DNA from: an uncultured Desulfovibrionaceae bacterium
GTDB taxonomy: Bacteria; Desulfobacterota; Desulfovibrionia; Desulfovibrionales; Desulfovibrionaceae
NCBI GenBank assembly: GCA_944325195.1
Contig: CALUZB010000022.1
Coordinates: forward strand, 1 to 64,000
Length of the DNA: 64,000 nt
Reading direction: 5' to 3'
The position numbers were made by a program, and so were the translations under genes. Below are positions 50,952 to 59,762 of the stretch, piece by piece. The stretch's first letter is position 1. Every line of letters starts with the position of its first letter. Below the pieces are notes generated by a model. It was not told the origin of the DNA. It saw only the letters and a list, made by a program, of their open reading frames with translations, and searched no databases.

Positions 50952-51395
50952 ATGTACATGACCAAAAACGTTCTCAGAAATCTGTTCACCAGAAGCGCCA
51001 CCCGTCTGTATCCGTTTGTAAAACGAGATATCTTTGAAAATGTGCGCGGTGCTCTGGACATTGAAATTGATAAATGTATCTTCTGCAAGGCCTGTCAGTT
51101 GCGCTGCCCGGCCCGCTGCATCAGTGTTGACAGTAAAGCCGGAATCTGGTCTTTCGATCCAATGGTCTGCGTCGCCTGCGGGGTGTGCGTTGCCGTGTGT
51201 CCTAAAAAATGCCTGCATATCGGCAAGCAATACCGGGCGCCGCTCTTGTCCCGCGGCATAATCAGCCATCAGGGAACGCCCCGGGCGCCCAAACCCAAGC
51301 CGGATGCTCCGGCTGCCGGCTCTTTACAAACGCCGTCCGCTGATACTGCACAGCCGACCGGCTCCATTCAGGAAGCAGAGCCAGCCGGAAACTGA
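50952..51395 (+). CDS. echF: Ech hydrogenase subunit F (2x[4Fe-4S] ferredoxin-like)
   Basis: EchF is the electron-entry polyferredoxin subunit, homologous to NuoI. Two [4Fe-4S] motifs are plain: C42, C45, C48 and C52 (CIFCKACQLRCP) and C73, C76, C79 and C83 (CVACGVCVAVCP). I use the ATG at 50952 behind AGGGGAAA; the upstream ATG at 50907 lies inside echE. The conserved part ends near residue 104, after which a Pro/Ala-rich, presumably disordered tail of about 43 residues extends to residue 147, unusual for this subunit. It is the last gene of the operon. Confidence 0.94.
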   Translation: MYMTKNVLRNLFTRSATRLYPFVKRDIFENVRGALDIEIDKCIFCKACQLRCPARCISVDSKAGIWSFDPMVCVACGVCVAVCPKKCLHIGKQYRAPLLSRGIISHQGTPRAPKPKPDAPAAGSLQTPSADTAQPTGSIQEAEPAGN

Positions 51396-51756
51396 ACAAA
51401 CCACATTCAAGAATATAGTCGAGAATAGTTAACTGCAAAGGCAGAGATTAAAATCTCTGCCTTTTTATTGATACTTACTGCAACACATTGAAATAACAGA
51501 GGATTTTGCAATAGTTGAACTTTTCAAATCTTCCGCAATGGTAATTACAGACTATCACATAAAATGAGAACGGCACAACTGAAATCAATAGGCGAATGCT
51601 TCCTAATGCAGGGCTGACGCTACCTAAAAAAGTCAAGCCCCCTAAAATAAGCCTTGAGAAAGATGAGAAGGATTTCCAGCCGTTTCACAAGCCTTCTTTA
51701 ATCCCAAATGGGAAAAAGCATTAGTGTGCTGATTATTACACACCAAGCTTCTCACT
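51396..51756. other. Spacer between echF and the XRE regulator gene
   Basis: It holds the ech terminator. The remaining 290 bp have no gene I can support. Confidence 0.4.
51437..51466 (+). terminator. Rho-independent terminator of the ech operon
   Basis: AAAGGCAGAGATT (51437-51449) pairs perfectly with AATCTCTGCCTTT (51452-51464) over a 2-nt gap (effectively a 4-6-nt loop), ending in TTTTT. It sits 42 bp after echF. Confidence 0.93.
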
Positions 51757-52206
51757 TTAAGTTTTTTCCTCTACACGCTGCTCTGAGTAAGCCTGCTTAG
51801 CTGGAGTATGCGTTGCTCTTTGGAAGTCTGCTTTTTGGATAATCTCAGACTCAGTCTGCATATGAGATATGGCCAGCTTGTAGGCCCTAATCGCCTCAGC
51901 CCTAGCCTCCAGGAGTTGCTGCTCCAAGGAAGAGACCTTTTCCTCTAACTTAGCAATAGTTTCAGCGGCAGTATATTCTACCTTAGGTTCTTCCTCCTCT
52001 AAACACATTGCCCCACTCCCCATAAGAAGCCATTGCAAGCTGACACCGGTTAACGAACAGATTTTTATAACAACATCGCTATTGGGCAGATTTTCATTCC
52101 GCTCATAAAACCCCAGCGATCCTTTACTGATTTCCAGAGCCTTTGCAAAAGCCGCTTGGCTCATGCCCCCACGGGCCATGCGAATCCTGTCTCCTAAGGT
52201 GTTCAT
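51757..52206 (-). CDS. XRE-family transcriptional regulator with coiled-coil tail
   Basis: The 149-residue protein has a cro/C1-type helix-turn-helix in residues 5-62 (SQAAFAKALEISKGSLGFYE, recognition helix within SKGSLGFYERNENLP). A predicted coiled coil follows (about 85-118, ETIAKLEEKVSSLEQQLLEA) and a charged end. HTH plus coiled coil suggests a dimeric phage-type repressor without a peptidase domain. The ribosome site (GGAGG) is 15 nt from the ATG, longer than usual. An inverted repeat of operator form lies directly upstream and could mediate autoregulation. Nothing phage-like is adjacent. Confidence 0.85.
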   Translation of the reverse strand: MNTLGDRIRMARGGMSQAAFAKALEISKGSLGFYERNENLPNSDVVIKICSLTGVSLQWLLMGSGAMCLEEEEPKVEYTAAETIAKLEEKVSSLEQQLLEARAEAIRAYKLAISHMQTESEIIQKADFQRATHTPAKQAYSEQRVEEKT

Positions 52207-52235
52207 CGGGTAAAAGTTCTGTCCTCCAAAGTTTC

Positions 52236-52263
52236 ATCTTAAGTTTATCCAAGCACTTAAGAT
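52236..52263. promoter_or_regulatory. Operator-like inverted repeat upstream of the XRE gene
   Basis: ATCTTAAG (52236-52243) and CTTAAGAT (52256-52263) are perfect inverted copies 12 bp apart, beginning 30 bp upstream of the XRE start on the minus strand. Distance and symmetry fit a self-binding repressor. The further spacer to 52612 is AT-rich and without genes. Confidence 0.45.
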
Positions 52264-52612
52264 AATATCCTGATAATACTTAGCTTTTTCTTTGGATAAT
52301 TTTCTAGAATTTTTACCAATAATTCTGCTTTACATGGACAGAAAAATATCCTATAAACAGAACCACGGGTGGTTGCCATTTCCATTGCTAAATTAAAGAT
52401 TAAGCAACTGCTCAACAATAGTCAACGTCTGTTACCTATGGAGTTTTGACAGTGAAACAGTACTTCCTTTTTGGCAGCACTACATATTAATATTTTCTTA
52501 AGCTTGTCAGGATATACACTTTGATAGGTCAATACCATAAACGCATCATTGCTTGCTGACCATAAATTAATGTGTTCCCACTGTAAGCTGGGTACCTTTG
52601 AAAGGAGTCATT

Positions 52613-53641
52613 ATGGTAGTACATTTCAGTTCTCCCTATCATAGAAAACCTTTTCAGAATTGCTCAAGGGAATTTCAATTCCCCCTATCAGATATGACAA
52701 ATGTAGATCTGCTTGCTGAATTGGAGAGGTTGGAGCGTAAGCTGCATTTTTTGGAAGCAATTATTGATGAGCTGCCCAACCCTATCTTTGTTAAAGACAG
52801 TGCGGCTGAATTTTGTCTATTTAACAAGGCCTATGAGCAGTTTTTTCAGGTACAGAGGGAAAAGCTGAACGGCCTGACCGTGCTGGATCTTGATTATTTA
52901 GATCCTGAAGAGCGGGAATACTACCAGAGAGAAGACCTGAACGCTATTGAAAACGGCACGGAAGTTCATTATGAAGCCAGCTATGCCACTCCAACAGGCA
53001 AGCGGCATACTCTGTATTGGAGTAAAGGTATCTGTGTGCCTGCTTCAGGTGAAAAAGGCCTGGTAGGAACAATTGTGGATATCTCCGCTCAGAAACGCCT
53101 GGAACAAGAGCTTCTGGCCAAGAGTACTGAGTTGGAACAAACCCTCAAGGAGCTTAGCCGGCTCAGCCAGACGGACTCCCTGACAGAGCTGCATAATCGC
53201 CGCTTTCTTGAAGATCGCCTGCAGGAGTATGTTTCCGTCAGCAATCGTTATGGGCAGACATTCAGTCTGCTGATGGCGGATCTGGATCATTTCAAGCGCA
53301 TTAACGACACGTTTGGTCATGACGCAGGCGATAAAATTCTGAAGGCCTTTGCTGATATTCTGCGATGCAACTGCCGCAACTGCGACTATTGCGCCCGTTT
53401 TGGCGGCGAGGAATTCATGCTGTTTTTGCCGATGACCAGAGCTGAGGATGCCCGCATGACCGCGGAACGCATCCGCCTTGCTACCCGCGAGGGTTGTTTC
53501 CTGCCAGATGGGCATTGTCTGACTGTGAGCATCGGCGTTACGGAGTTTCAGGCCGGTGACACGCCCGACACGCTCAAAAAACGGGTGGACCAGGCCCTGT
53601 ATCAAGCTAAAAATAACGGACGCGATCAGGTTGCAGGCTGA
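52613..53641 (+). CDS. PAS-GGDEF diguanylate cyclase
   Basis: This enzyme makes the second messenger cyclic di-GMP from two GTP. The 342-residue protein has a PAS domain (about 45-165, LEAIIDELPNPIFVKDSAAE), a short coiled linker, and a GGDEF domain with DSLTELHNRRFLEDRL and the active loop GGEEF (264-268). An allosteric inhibitory I-site RNCD lies five residues before it (255-258), within an unusually cysteine-rich stretch. The start follows a perfect AAAGGAG. There are no membrane helices, so it is cytosolic, and the PAS domain presumably senses a small ligand or redox state. It is divergent from the XRE regulator. Confidence 0.92.
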   Translation: MVVHFSSPYHRKPFQNCSREFQFPLSDMTNVDLLAELERLERKLHFLEAIIDELPNPIFVKDSAAEFCLFNKAYEQFFQVQREKLNGLTVLDLDYLDPEEREYYQREDLNAIENGTEVHYEASYATPTGKRHTLYWSKGICVPASGEKGLVGTIVDISAQKRLEQELLAKSTELEQTLKELSRLSQTDSLTELHNRRFLEDRLQEYVSVSNRYGQTFSLLMADLDHFKRINDTFGHDAGDKILKAFADILRCNCRNCDYCARFGGEEFMLFLPMTRAEDARMTAERIRLATREGCFLPDGHCLTVSIGVTEFQAGDTPDTLKKRVDQALYQAKNNGRDQVAG

Positions 53642-53725
53642 CTTGTTTATCAAACGACTTCAACAATTGACTGAGCTGCGCTGGAGCAATTGCTTCCAAC
53701 TTGTTTCACTCTAATACGTCTGCCG

Positions 53726-54994
53726 TCAAGTTTCTCCAGCCAGCCCTTCCTGCCAATCAGCGTACAGCGCCGCCAACTCCGGCTCGTTCGCACGCATAGC
53801 CCAGCTTTTCAGCTTTTCTCCTTTGTCGAGCAAAATCTCCACATCTTCGAGCTGCCCAACAATGAATTGGAGTTTCTGCCGGGCCTGGTCAGCCAGTTCC
53901 ACATTCCCGGCCTGGGACGCCGCCTGAAGCAATGCTCGGAAATATGGCAGTAGAGGAAAAAAGTTGCATTGCAACAGTCTCACCCCGGAAGCTTCCCGGT
54001 ATTGCCCGTTAGCCTCCAGAAATCCGGCCAGCAGTTCATAGCCAGTCCGCCATAACGGCTCTTTCTGTACACCCTCCCACCATAAGCCCGGGGCAAGTTC
54101 CAGGCCTGCGCCGATGTTACCTGAAAATCCGGGGGCAAAATCAGCGTTCATCGCCCTCTCTTGCTCTGCAGGCAGACAAATGAACAACTCCAGCCAAGGA
54201 GTCAGGGCCAGGTCAAAGCCGTCCCGGCGGGCGTGCCGGTGCAAATCCGGGGCAAAAGCGCCGGAACAACGCTGATTCAGCAACTCTGCATTTTCCCGAT
54301 CATAGCTTGCCCGCCCCGGTGTCTGACTTTCCAAATGGACAATCCGGCTTTGGGGAACAACTGCCAGTGTCTTCCCCAACGCGCTGATTCCGGCGCACAA
54401 TTCCAGGTCTTCCGAACCGTTGATATAGCCCTCGTGGAACCGTCCGGCTGCATTAAACAAATCCCGGGGCACCATAAACGCCGCCCCGGTGATTGCCTGC
54501 AGCCTGCGACGCGCTTTCACCACCCGGTGAGCGGCCGGGAAGTTTGCATACAAATGTTCAGTGGCAAGGGTAGGTGAGAAAGCAATTCCCAAATGCTGCA
54601 CCTGCTCTGACTGCGGGTAAAGCAACAGCGGACCACAGGCCCCCAGCCGGACATCCCGGCGCAACTCGGCCAGAAGTGGGGCCAGCCAACCCGGCTGGAC
54701 TAATGTATCATTATTCAGGAAGAACAACAAAGGCGCGTCCGCAGTTGCAGCGCCCTGATTGCAGGCCCGGGCAAATCCCAGGTTTTCCGAGTTGCGGATT
54801 AGCGTGAAAGCAGACCCGAAAAGCTGTTTGCCGAATTCAGGAAGGACACGTGCTGTTTCATCAGCCGATCCGTTATCGATCAGCAAAACCTGCATGAAGT
54901 CTCCCGGAGTGTTCTCTCTCAAAGACTTCAAGCAATTACAGGTAAGCTCCCAGCAATTCCATACCGGAATGATTACACTGATCTGAAACTTCAT
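53726..54994 (-). CDS. Glycosyltransferase family 2
   Basis: The 422-residue enzyme has an N-terminal GT-A domain: ISVIIPVWNCWELTCNCLKS, the nucleotide-binding LLIDNGSADET near residue 40, and the NNDTLVQPGWL acidic motif near residue 93. An acceptor region ITGAAFMVPRDLFNAAGRFH with NGSEDLELCAG follows. The C-terminal 170 residues are helical and of unknown role. It resembles rhamnosyl-type GT2 enzymes; donor and acceptor are not determined. Its ATG overlaps the stop of the upstream gene by four bases (ATGA), so both are translated together. Confidence 0.85.
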   Translation of the reverse strand: MKFQISVIIPVWNCWELTCNCLKSLRENTPGDFMQVLLIDNGSADETARVLPEFGKQLFGSAFTLIRNSENLGFARACNQGAATADAPLLFFLNNDTLVQPGWLAPLLAELRRDVRLGACGPLLLYPQSEQVQHLGIAFSPTLATEHLYANFPAAHRVVKARRRLQAITGAAFMVPRDLFNAAGRFHEGYINGSEDLELCAGISALGKTLAVVPQSRIVHLESQTPGRASYDRENAELLNQRCSGAFAPDLHRHARRDGFDLALTPWLELFICLPAEQERAMNADFAPGFSGNIGAGLELAPGLWWEGVQKEPLWRTGYELLAGFLEANGQYREASGVRLLQCNFFPLLPYFRALLQAASQAGNVELADQARQKLQFIVGQLEDVEILLDKGEKLKSWAMRANEPELAALYADWQEGLAGET

Positions 54995-56535
54995 ACCTCC
55001 CCCAAGGCCTGTTCAACTCTGGCGCACTTGCGGAAAAGATCGGCCTTCACACGGTTAAAGTTCTCCTCACGCAATTTAGCGACTTTTTTCGCGTCCAACA
55101 AAAATTCAAGCTTGATTTTGTTTCCCATTATATGCGCCTGCTGGGGCACGCGCATGGCCTGGCGCAAACTGGAATGCTGCATATGGCGCACCTGCAGTTG
55201 CCCATGATAACAAGTTGGATAACCGGCAAGACTTGAGCGCAAATCACGTTCCAGATCGTCAAACTGGCTGGGATTGAAACGCACGTCAAATGCACCCGCC
55301 TGCTCAACCGCCCGCATATTCAGCAGATGACAGCAACCGGTCACAGAAACACACGGCCGGGTATAGGCATACATTGCTTCCCCGGTTTCACCCATGCCGG
55401 AACAAAAGGGGAAAATGTTCTCGTCCAGATCTTCAAAGCTGTGTACGGCTTCTTCCGGAGCAAGCAAATGGAAATCAGCCGCCTGAACGGCAAAAGGTGG
55501 AATATGATCGGTGATACGACAACCCACGGCCCCGTAAGCTGGGTTGGCCGCAGCACACAGACCTTGCAGCCAGCCCGAGGGCAGAATAATATCATCATCA
55601 AGAAATACAGCCCAAGGCTCCCGCTTGACTTCCGGCAAGGACAGCAACCAGTTGCGGGCCGCGGGCGCACCCACATTGGCTGGAAGATGAATCAGAGTAA
55701 ACCGGCCGGGCCAGTCGCGCTCGTATCCCCGGATCATTTCCAGGCTGTTGTCTGTTGAGCCGTTATCCAACAAAAACACAGGCGCGCCATCAATACCGGA
55801 ATCACGCAAACTGGCCAACGTTTGCGCCAGCGCCTCACATTTATTCCAGGAGTAAAGCAGTATGGGGGGCAGCGGCGTATCTTTGCCGAGTTTTAGCACC
55901 GGCTTGAGCGGACAAAGCAGATCATGTAGTGCCAAGCAGAAATTGGTGTGCCAGAAGAACTCGTGCCACACCGGCTTCAAGCCGGCAAATTCAACTTCCT
56001 GACGCAGCTTCCAGGCCAGTTCAAGGCCAGCCGTAGCCTTCCACAAACCGAACAGACCGACGTCCACCTGCCCGACAGCCTTTTCAGCTCCCACCGGGTC
56101 ATGCGCAAGCATCTGCTCAGCCAGCAGTCGTTGAGCAAGCGCTGCTTTCCCGGGAAAATCCGGAAGTCGGGCCATAAACCCGCCCAAGTCGTCCGGATTA
56201 TCGAACCGTGCCGGAATTTCACCGGGAAATCCGGCCAGGGCCCGTGCTGTTTCCCCGGCCAAAACGCCAGAGGCCCCGAAATCCGCCCCGGCTTCCGCCA
56301 GAGTTGATAACAGTCGCAGCACATCCCGATTCAACGGATGATGTTCCCAGGCCCAACGCGCCAGACCAAGCGCCGCCAGCAATAAAATATCCCTGCTTGC
56401 CGCCGGCAGATCCGCGCTGAGGATTTTCACCAGCATCTGCACTTGGGCGGCCGGGCTTGCCGCACCATACGCCCAAGCCGGGTTGAAGCTTAAAACCTGT
56501 TCCAGAGTTCTGATTTTGTTGCTGACTTGAATCAT
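54991..56535 (-). CDS. Glycosyltransferase family 2 with helical N-terminal domain
   Basis: The 514-residue protein has an N-terminal helical region of about 215 residues. The GT-A domain follows: PPILLYSWNKCEALAQTLAS, FLLDNGSTDNSLEM, ANVGAPAARNWLL and the DDD motif in AVFLDDDIILPSGWL. A conserved RPCVSVTGCCHLLNMRAVEQ and a PSQFDDLERDLR acceptor loop complete it. I use the ATG at 56535; a TTG at 56544 is the alternative. It is clearly paralogous to the divergent gene at 56788, sharing domain order and all of these motifs. It is likely to glycosylate a surface polymer or protein. Confidence 0.85.
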   Translation of the reverse strand: MIQVSNKIRTLEQVLSFNPAWAYGAASPAAQVQMLVKILSADLPAASRDILLLAALGLARWAWEHHPLNRDVLRLLSTLAEAGADFGASGVLAGETARALAGFPGEIPARFDNPDDLGGFMARLPDFPGKAALAQRLLAEQMLAHDPVGAEKAVGQVDVGLFGLWKATAGLELAWKLRQEVEFAGLKPVWHEFFWHTNFCLALHDLLCPLKPVLKLGKDTPLPPILLYSWNKCEALAQTLASLRDSGIDGAPVFLLDNGSTDNSLEMIRGYERDWPGRFTLIHLPANVGAPAARNWLLSLPEVKREPWAVFLDDDIILPSGWLQGLCAAANPAYGAVGCRITDHIPPFAVQAADFHLLAPEEAVHSFEDLDENIFPFCSGMGETGEAMYAYTRPCVSVTGCCHLLNMRAVEQAGAFDVRFNPSQFDDLERDLRSSLAGYPTCYHGQLQVRHMQHSSLRQAMRVPQQAHIMGNKIKLEFLLDAKKVAKLREENFNRVKADLFRKCARVEQALGEV

Positions 56536-56567
56536 ACCACTCAATTCTTGATTAAAGATTCATTGAG

Positions 56568-56586
56568 AGGCAATATAACATTGCCT
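56568..56586. promoter_or_regulatory. Palindrome between divergent glycosyltransferase genes
   Basis: AGGCAAT-ATAAC-ATTGCCT is a 7+7 perfect inverted repeat lying 33 bp upstream of the minus-strand gene and 200 bp upstream of the plus-strand gene. It could be a shared operator; no regulator is identified. Confidence 0.3.
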
Positions 56587-56787
56587 GGACGCTCAAAGCA
56601 AGGTAAGTTAACGGATATTTCCGCCGCCAGTGTGGCTGATTGCCGGGTAAACACCGTTGTGCAGAGCTGATGCTGCATGGCATCAGGTTGACAAGGACAA
56701 GCCGCCCTCCCGCAAGCCACACGAGCAAGCCGGTAATGCCGCGCTTTTCGGCAAGGCGCTCAATTGCATTCAGAACCCGGAGTATTT

Positions 56788-58446
56788 ATGAATACAGCAA
56801 CCACTTACAGCAACTTCTGGAACGGCCCCTTCAACCGCCTGCCGCAAGCCCTTAGGCAACGCCTGCTGATGGGCAGTGCCGGCCTGGTACATCTGGCGGA
56901 ACTGGCGGAAGCAACTCTGAACCTGGTGGCGGAACAGGGCAAACGTGAATTTCTGGCTCTGGGCAGTCAAATCCTGCTGGCCGCTTACGAGTCCGATCCG
57001 CTGAACGCATCCTTTGCGGCCCAAGTGGAAACGGTGGAAAAGGTCAACCCGTTTATTCCCCAGACTATGCACCCCCTGTTGAAGTGGCTTCGCACACACT
57101 ACAAAGAACCGGACAATCTGCGCTACCTGATGCGCCTTTTGGAACGCCGGGAAACAGACAAGACCCTGAACTACCTGGAAACACAACTCGATAAGGAACC
57201 GGGCAACATCTTCTGGCTGCATCACGCTGCCGGTTTCGGCATAATGGAAAACCAGCCGGATTGGCTCCTGGATCAGATCGAGCGTCATCCGGATCTGCCC
57301 GCCCCCCTTGCCGCGTATCTCAAGGCCAATGCGGTTTACGCTAAAGGTTGCTGGGAGCAGGCGGCGGAACTTTACGCCCAGGCAACCGCCAGTCTGCCTC
57401 TATTCACCTGGCAGGAACAACAGGCTCAATGTCTGCTCAAAACCAATGAGAAGGAACTGGCCGCGCAACTTCTGCGAACTGTAGCCATTGCCCACCCCTG
57501 GCGATTGAACAGTCTGCTGCGCCTGTTTGATCTTGAAAGCGGTCTGGCCGCCCGGGTAGTTGCGCCTGAAGGCACAGGGGCAATTCTTTTTTATACCTGG
57601 AACAAGGCAGATCACCTTAACCAGGCTCTGGCTGCGGTCTGCGACAATGAGCGTTATGGGGCCCGGGTGTTTGTGCTTGACAACGGCAGTACCGATCACA
57701 CCCCACAAATTCTGAAGTCCTGGAAAGAACGCATGGGCGACGCTCTCTGCCTTGTCACCCTGCCGGTAAACGTGGGAGCGCCCGCCGCCCGTAATTGGCT
57801 GGCCGCTCTGCCGGAAACAAAACAGGCGGACTGGCTCGCCTATATGGACGACGACGCCATTGTCCCCCCTGATTGGCTGGGCCGGTTCGGCGCGGCTATG
57901 CATGCCTACCCTGAAGCAGGAATTTACGGCTGCAAAATTGTGGACATGCACACCGACATGACAATCCAAAGCGTCGATTTCCACCTGTTGCCCTGTCAGG
58001 GGAAAATGGACGAAAACAACCTGATTGAGCGCAAATTTCAGGTTTCCTCCCTGCAACTGCAAGGTTTCAACTTCGGGCAATTCGATTATCTGCGTCCTTG
58101 CGCCTCGGTAACCGGCTGTTGTCATCTGTTCAGACGTGAAGTGTTTGACCGCGTGGGCGGCTTTGACCTGCGTTACTCCCCCTCCCAGTATGACGATCTG
58201 GAGCACGACCTGCGCGCCGCCATTGAAAATGAATTGCCGGTATATCAGGGGCACATTACCGTTCGCCACGCCAAGCGCACCGGTAAAGACGCCCAGACCA
58301 ATCCTTCCCAAATGAGCAACGCCCTTGGCAATTTGATGAAGCTGCACATGCGCTACACCCGGGAGCAATTCGCTCAGGTAATGGAAAACGACGCCAATGC
58401 CGCTCATGCGGATATTCTGCGTAAAACCCGCCAACTTGAGGCGTAA
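56788..58446 (+). CDS. Glycosyltransferase family 2, paralogue of the divergent gene
   Basis: The 552-residue enzyme has a helical N-terminal region (about 1-255, possibly TPR-like) and a GT-A domain. Its motifs run in the same order as in its neighbour: GAILFYTWNKADHLNQALAA, FVLDNGSTDHTPQI, NVGAPAARNWLAALPE, YMDDDAIVPPDWL, RPCASVTGCCHLFRREVFD and PSQYDDLEHDLRAA. The ATG at 56788 has a GGAG site; an ATG at 56764 is an alternative. The next gene starts immediately after its stop (TAA-ATG), so they form an operon with the OppD-type gene. Confidence 0.86.
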   Translation: MNTATTYSNFWNGPFNRLPQALRQRLLMGSAGLVHLAELAEATLNLVAEQGKREFLALGSQILLAAYESDPLNASFAAQVETVEKVNPFIPQTMHPLLKWLRTHYKEPDNLRYLMRLLERRETDKTLNYLETQLDKEPGNIFWLHHAAGFGIMENQPDWLLDQIERHPDLPAPLAAYLKANAVYAKGCWEQAAELYAQATASLPLFTWQEQQAQCLLKTNEKELAAQLLRTVAIAHPWRLNSLLRLFDLESGLAARVVAPEGTGAILFYTWNKADHLNQALAAVCDNERYGARVFVLDNGSTDHTPQILKSWKERMGDALCLVTLPVNVGAPAARNWLAALPETKQADWLAYMDDDAIVPPDWLGRFGAAMHAYPEAGIYGCKIVDMHTDMTIQSVDFHLLPCQGKMDENNLIERKFQVSSLQLQGFNFGQFDYLRPCASVTGCCHLFRREVFDRVGGFDLRYSPSQYDDLEHDLRAAIENELPVYQGHITVRHAKRTGKDAQTNPSQMSNALGNLMKLHMRYTREQFAQVMENDANAAHADILRKTRQLEA

Positions 58447-59757
58447 ATGGACGCCGTCTTAATCGAGTTGCTTAAAGCCTATTCAGAAGAGGTTATGGCT
58501 TACAGTCTGAAGCCTGCCCGCTCTGCCCAAGCCGGTGGCCCCAGCGGCTCTTCCGGAGAACATAGCAAGGCTGAGGCTGCAAGAATTAACTGTCCGGCTA
58601 ACCAAACGCCCCCTTTCAGCGATTCCGTCGAGGACGGACAGGCGGAAGAAAAACATTTAAGCCGACTGGAACGGCTGCTGGCTAAAAGCGGCCGCAAAAA
58701 TCTGGTTGTTTTCGGCGTGGCCAATCACATGTTCGTTGGTAGTTGTGCACGCTTGTGCAATGAATACGACTACAATTTATTCCTTTGCGACTTGGACATA
58801 CCGCGTGCGCGCGCATTCAGACAAAGTCGGGCCTGGTCGGATATTACCAATGCCGCCGGCACCTTTATTCCGGTATTCGACGCCTCCGCCCGGGCAATTC
58901 TTGCCCTGCTCGCCGGGGTTGGTCTGACTGTTGAAAACAGCGTTTTTTACCTCTGCCCCGGTCTTTCTGCCCCCGAAGCCCGAAATTTGCAAGTCTGTAT
59001 GAAGCTGTTCCAACGCAGTCACCCCGTTTACCACACAGAAAACACAAAGGGCCCGGAGCTCCAGATGTCCGCAGACAAGGAAATATCAATTTTAACCATT
59101 CTGCATCCGAACGAGCCGGACATAACAGAGTTTTGCACGCAAATACCCACCGGCATCAGGGAACTGGTCATCGTTTGGGACAGTCCCACCCCTTTCCACC
59201 GCCCCCTTTCCGCCGCCTGCCCCATTGTACAATGTCACCGCGATTTAGATGGAAATTTCGCGGCTCAACGCAACTTTGCCTTAAGCTTATGCGCCGGCAA
59301 TTGGGTGCTGGCCCTTGACGGCGATGAGCGTCTGGACGCGGCTGGCTGGGCGGCTGTAACTCAGGCTGTGGCCGAACAACCGGCCGAAGCGTATTTCCTG
59401 CCCCGGTTCACCCTGTTTCCGGATATCCGGCACTTCCGCATGGGCTACGGCCTCTGGCCGGATTATCAGTTACGCCTGTTCCGTCGCACCGGGAAAACCC
59501 GGTTCACTCACCCGGTGCATGAAATTCTTACCGGAGTTGCCGGGCCGAAAGCAATTCTGGCTGGAGCGCCTATACTACATCTAAGTTACGTTATAAAAAA
59601 CCGGGAATTGCTGGAAGAACGTCTGGAAGTGTTTAATCAGGCTATGGGAAAGGCTGCCCACCATTTAAGCCGGGAATATCCGCACCTTTCCCTGACCTGG
59701 CTACAAAAACTCAAAGCGGTCTGTCCCGATCTGAAGTATCTTTTATTGGCGGAGTAA
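58447..59757 (+). CDS. Glycosyltransferase family 2-like protein with extra N-terminal domain
   Basis: The first about 210 of 436 residues form a separate region (LVVFGVANHMFVGSCARLCN, DYNLFLCDLDIPRARAFRQS), possibly a nucleotide-sugar or methyltransferase-like alpha/beta fold that I cannot name. From about residue 215 a WaaE/KdtX-type GT2 domain follows: AAQRNFALSLCAGNWVLALD, then GDERLD (the DxD-like site), GLWPDYQLRLFRR and FTHPVHEIL. It starts directly after the preceding gene's stop and ends 5 bp before the OppD-type gene. The acceptor is unknown. Confidence 0.75.
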   Translation: MDAVLIELLKAYSEEVMAYSLKPARSAQAGGPSGSSGEHSKAEAARINCPANQTPPFSDSVEDGQAEEKHLSRLERLLAKSGRKNLVVFGVANHMFVGSCARLCNEYDYNLFLCDLDIPRARAFRQSRAWSDITNAAGTFIPVFDASARAILALLAGVGLTVENSVFYLCPGLSAPEARNLQVCMKLFQRSHPVYHTENTKGPELQMSADKEISILTILHPNEPDITEFCTQIPTGIRELVIVWDSPTPFHRPLSAACPIVQCHRDLDGNFAAQRNFALSLCAGNWVLALDGDERLDAAGWAAVTQAVAEQPAEAYFLPRFTLFPDIRHFRMGYGLWPDYQLRLFRRTGKTRFTHPVHEILTGVAGPKAILAGAPILHLSYVIKNRELLEERLEVFNQAMGKAAHHLSREYPHLSLTWLQKLKAVCPDLKYLLLAE

Positions 59758-59762
59758 AATCA

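Noticed and set aside
51580-51625. Short frame MRTAQLKSIGECF considered as a methyltransferase C-terminal remnant
   Set aside because: It is only 17 codons long with weak similarity to the family motif and nothing upstream; too little to support.
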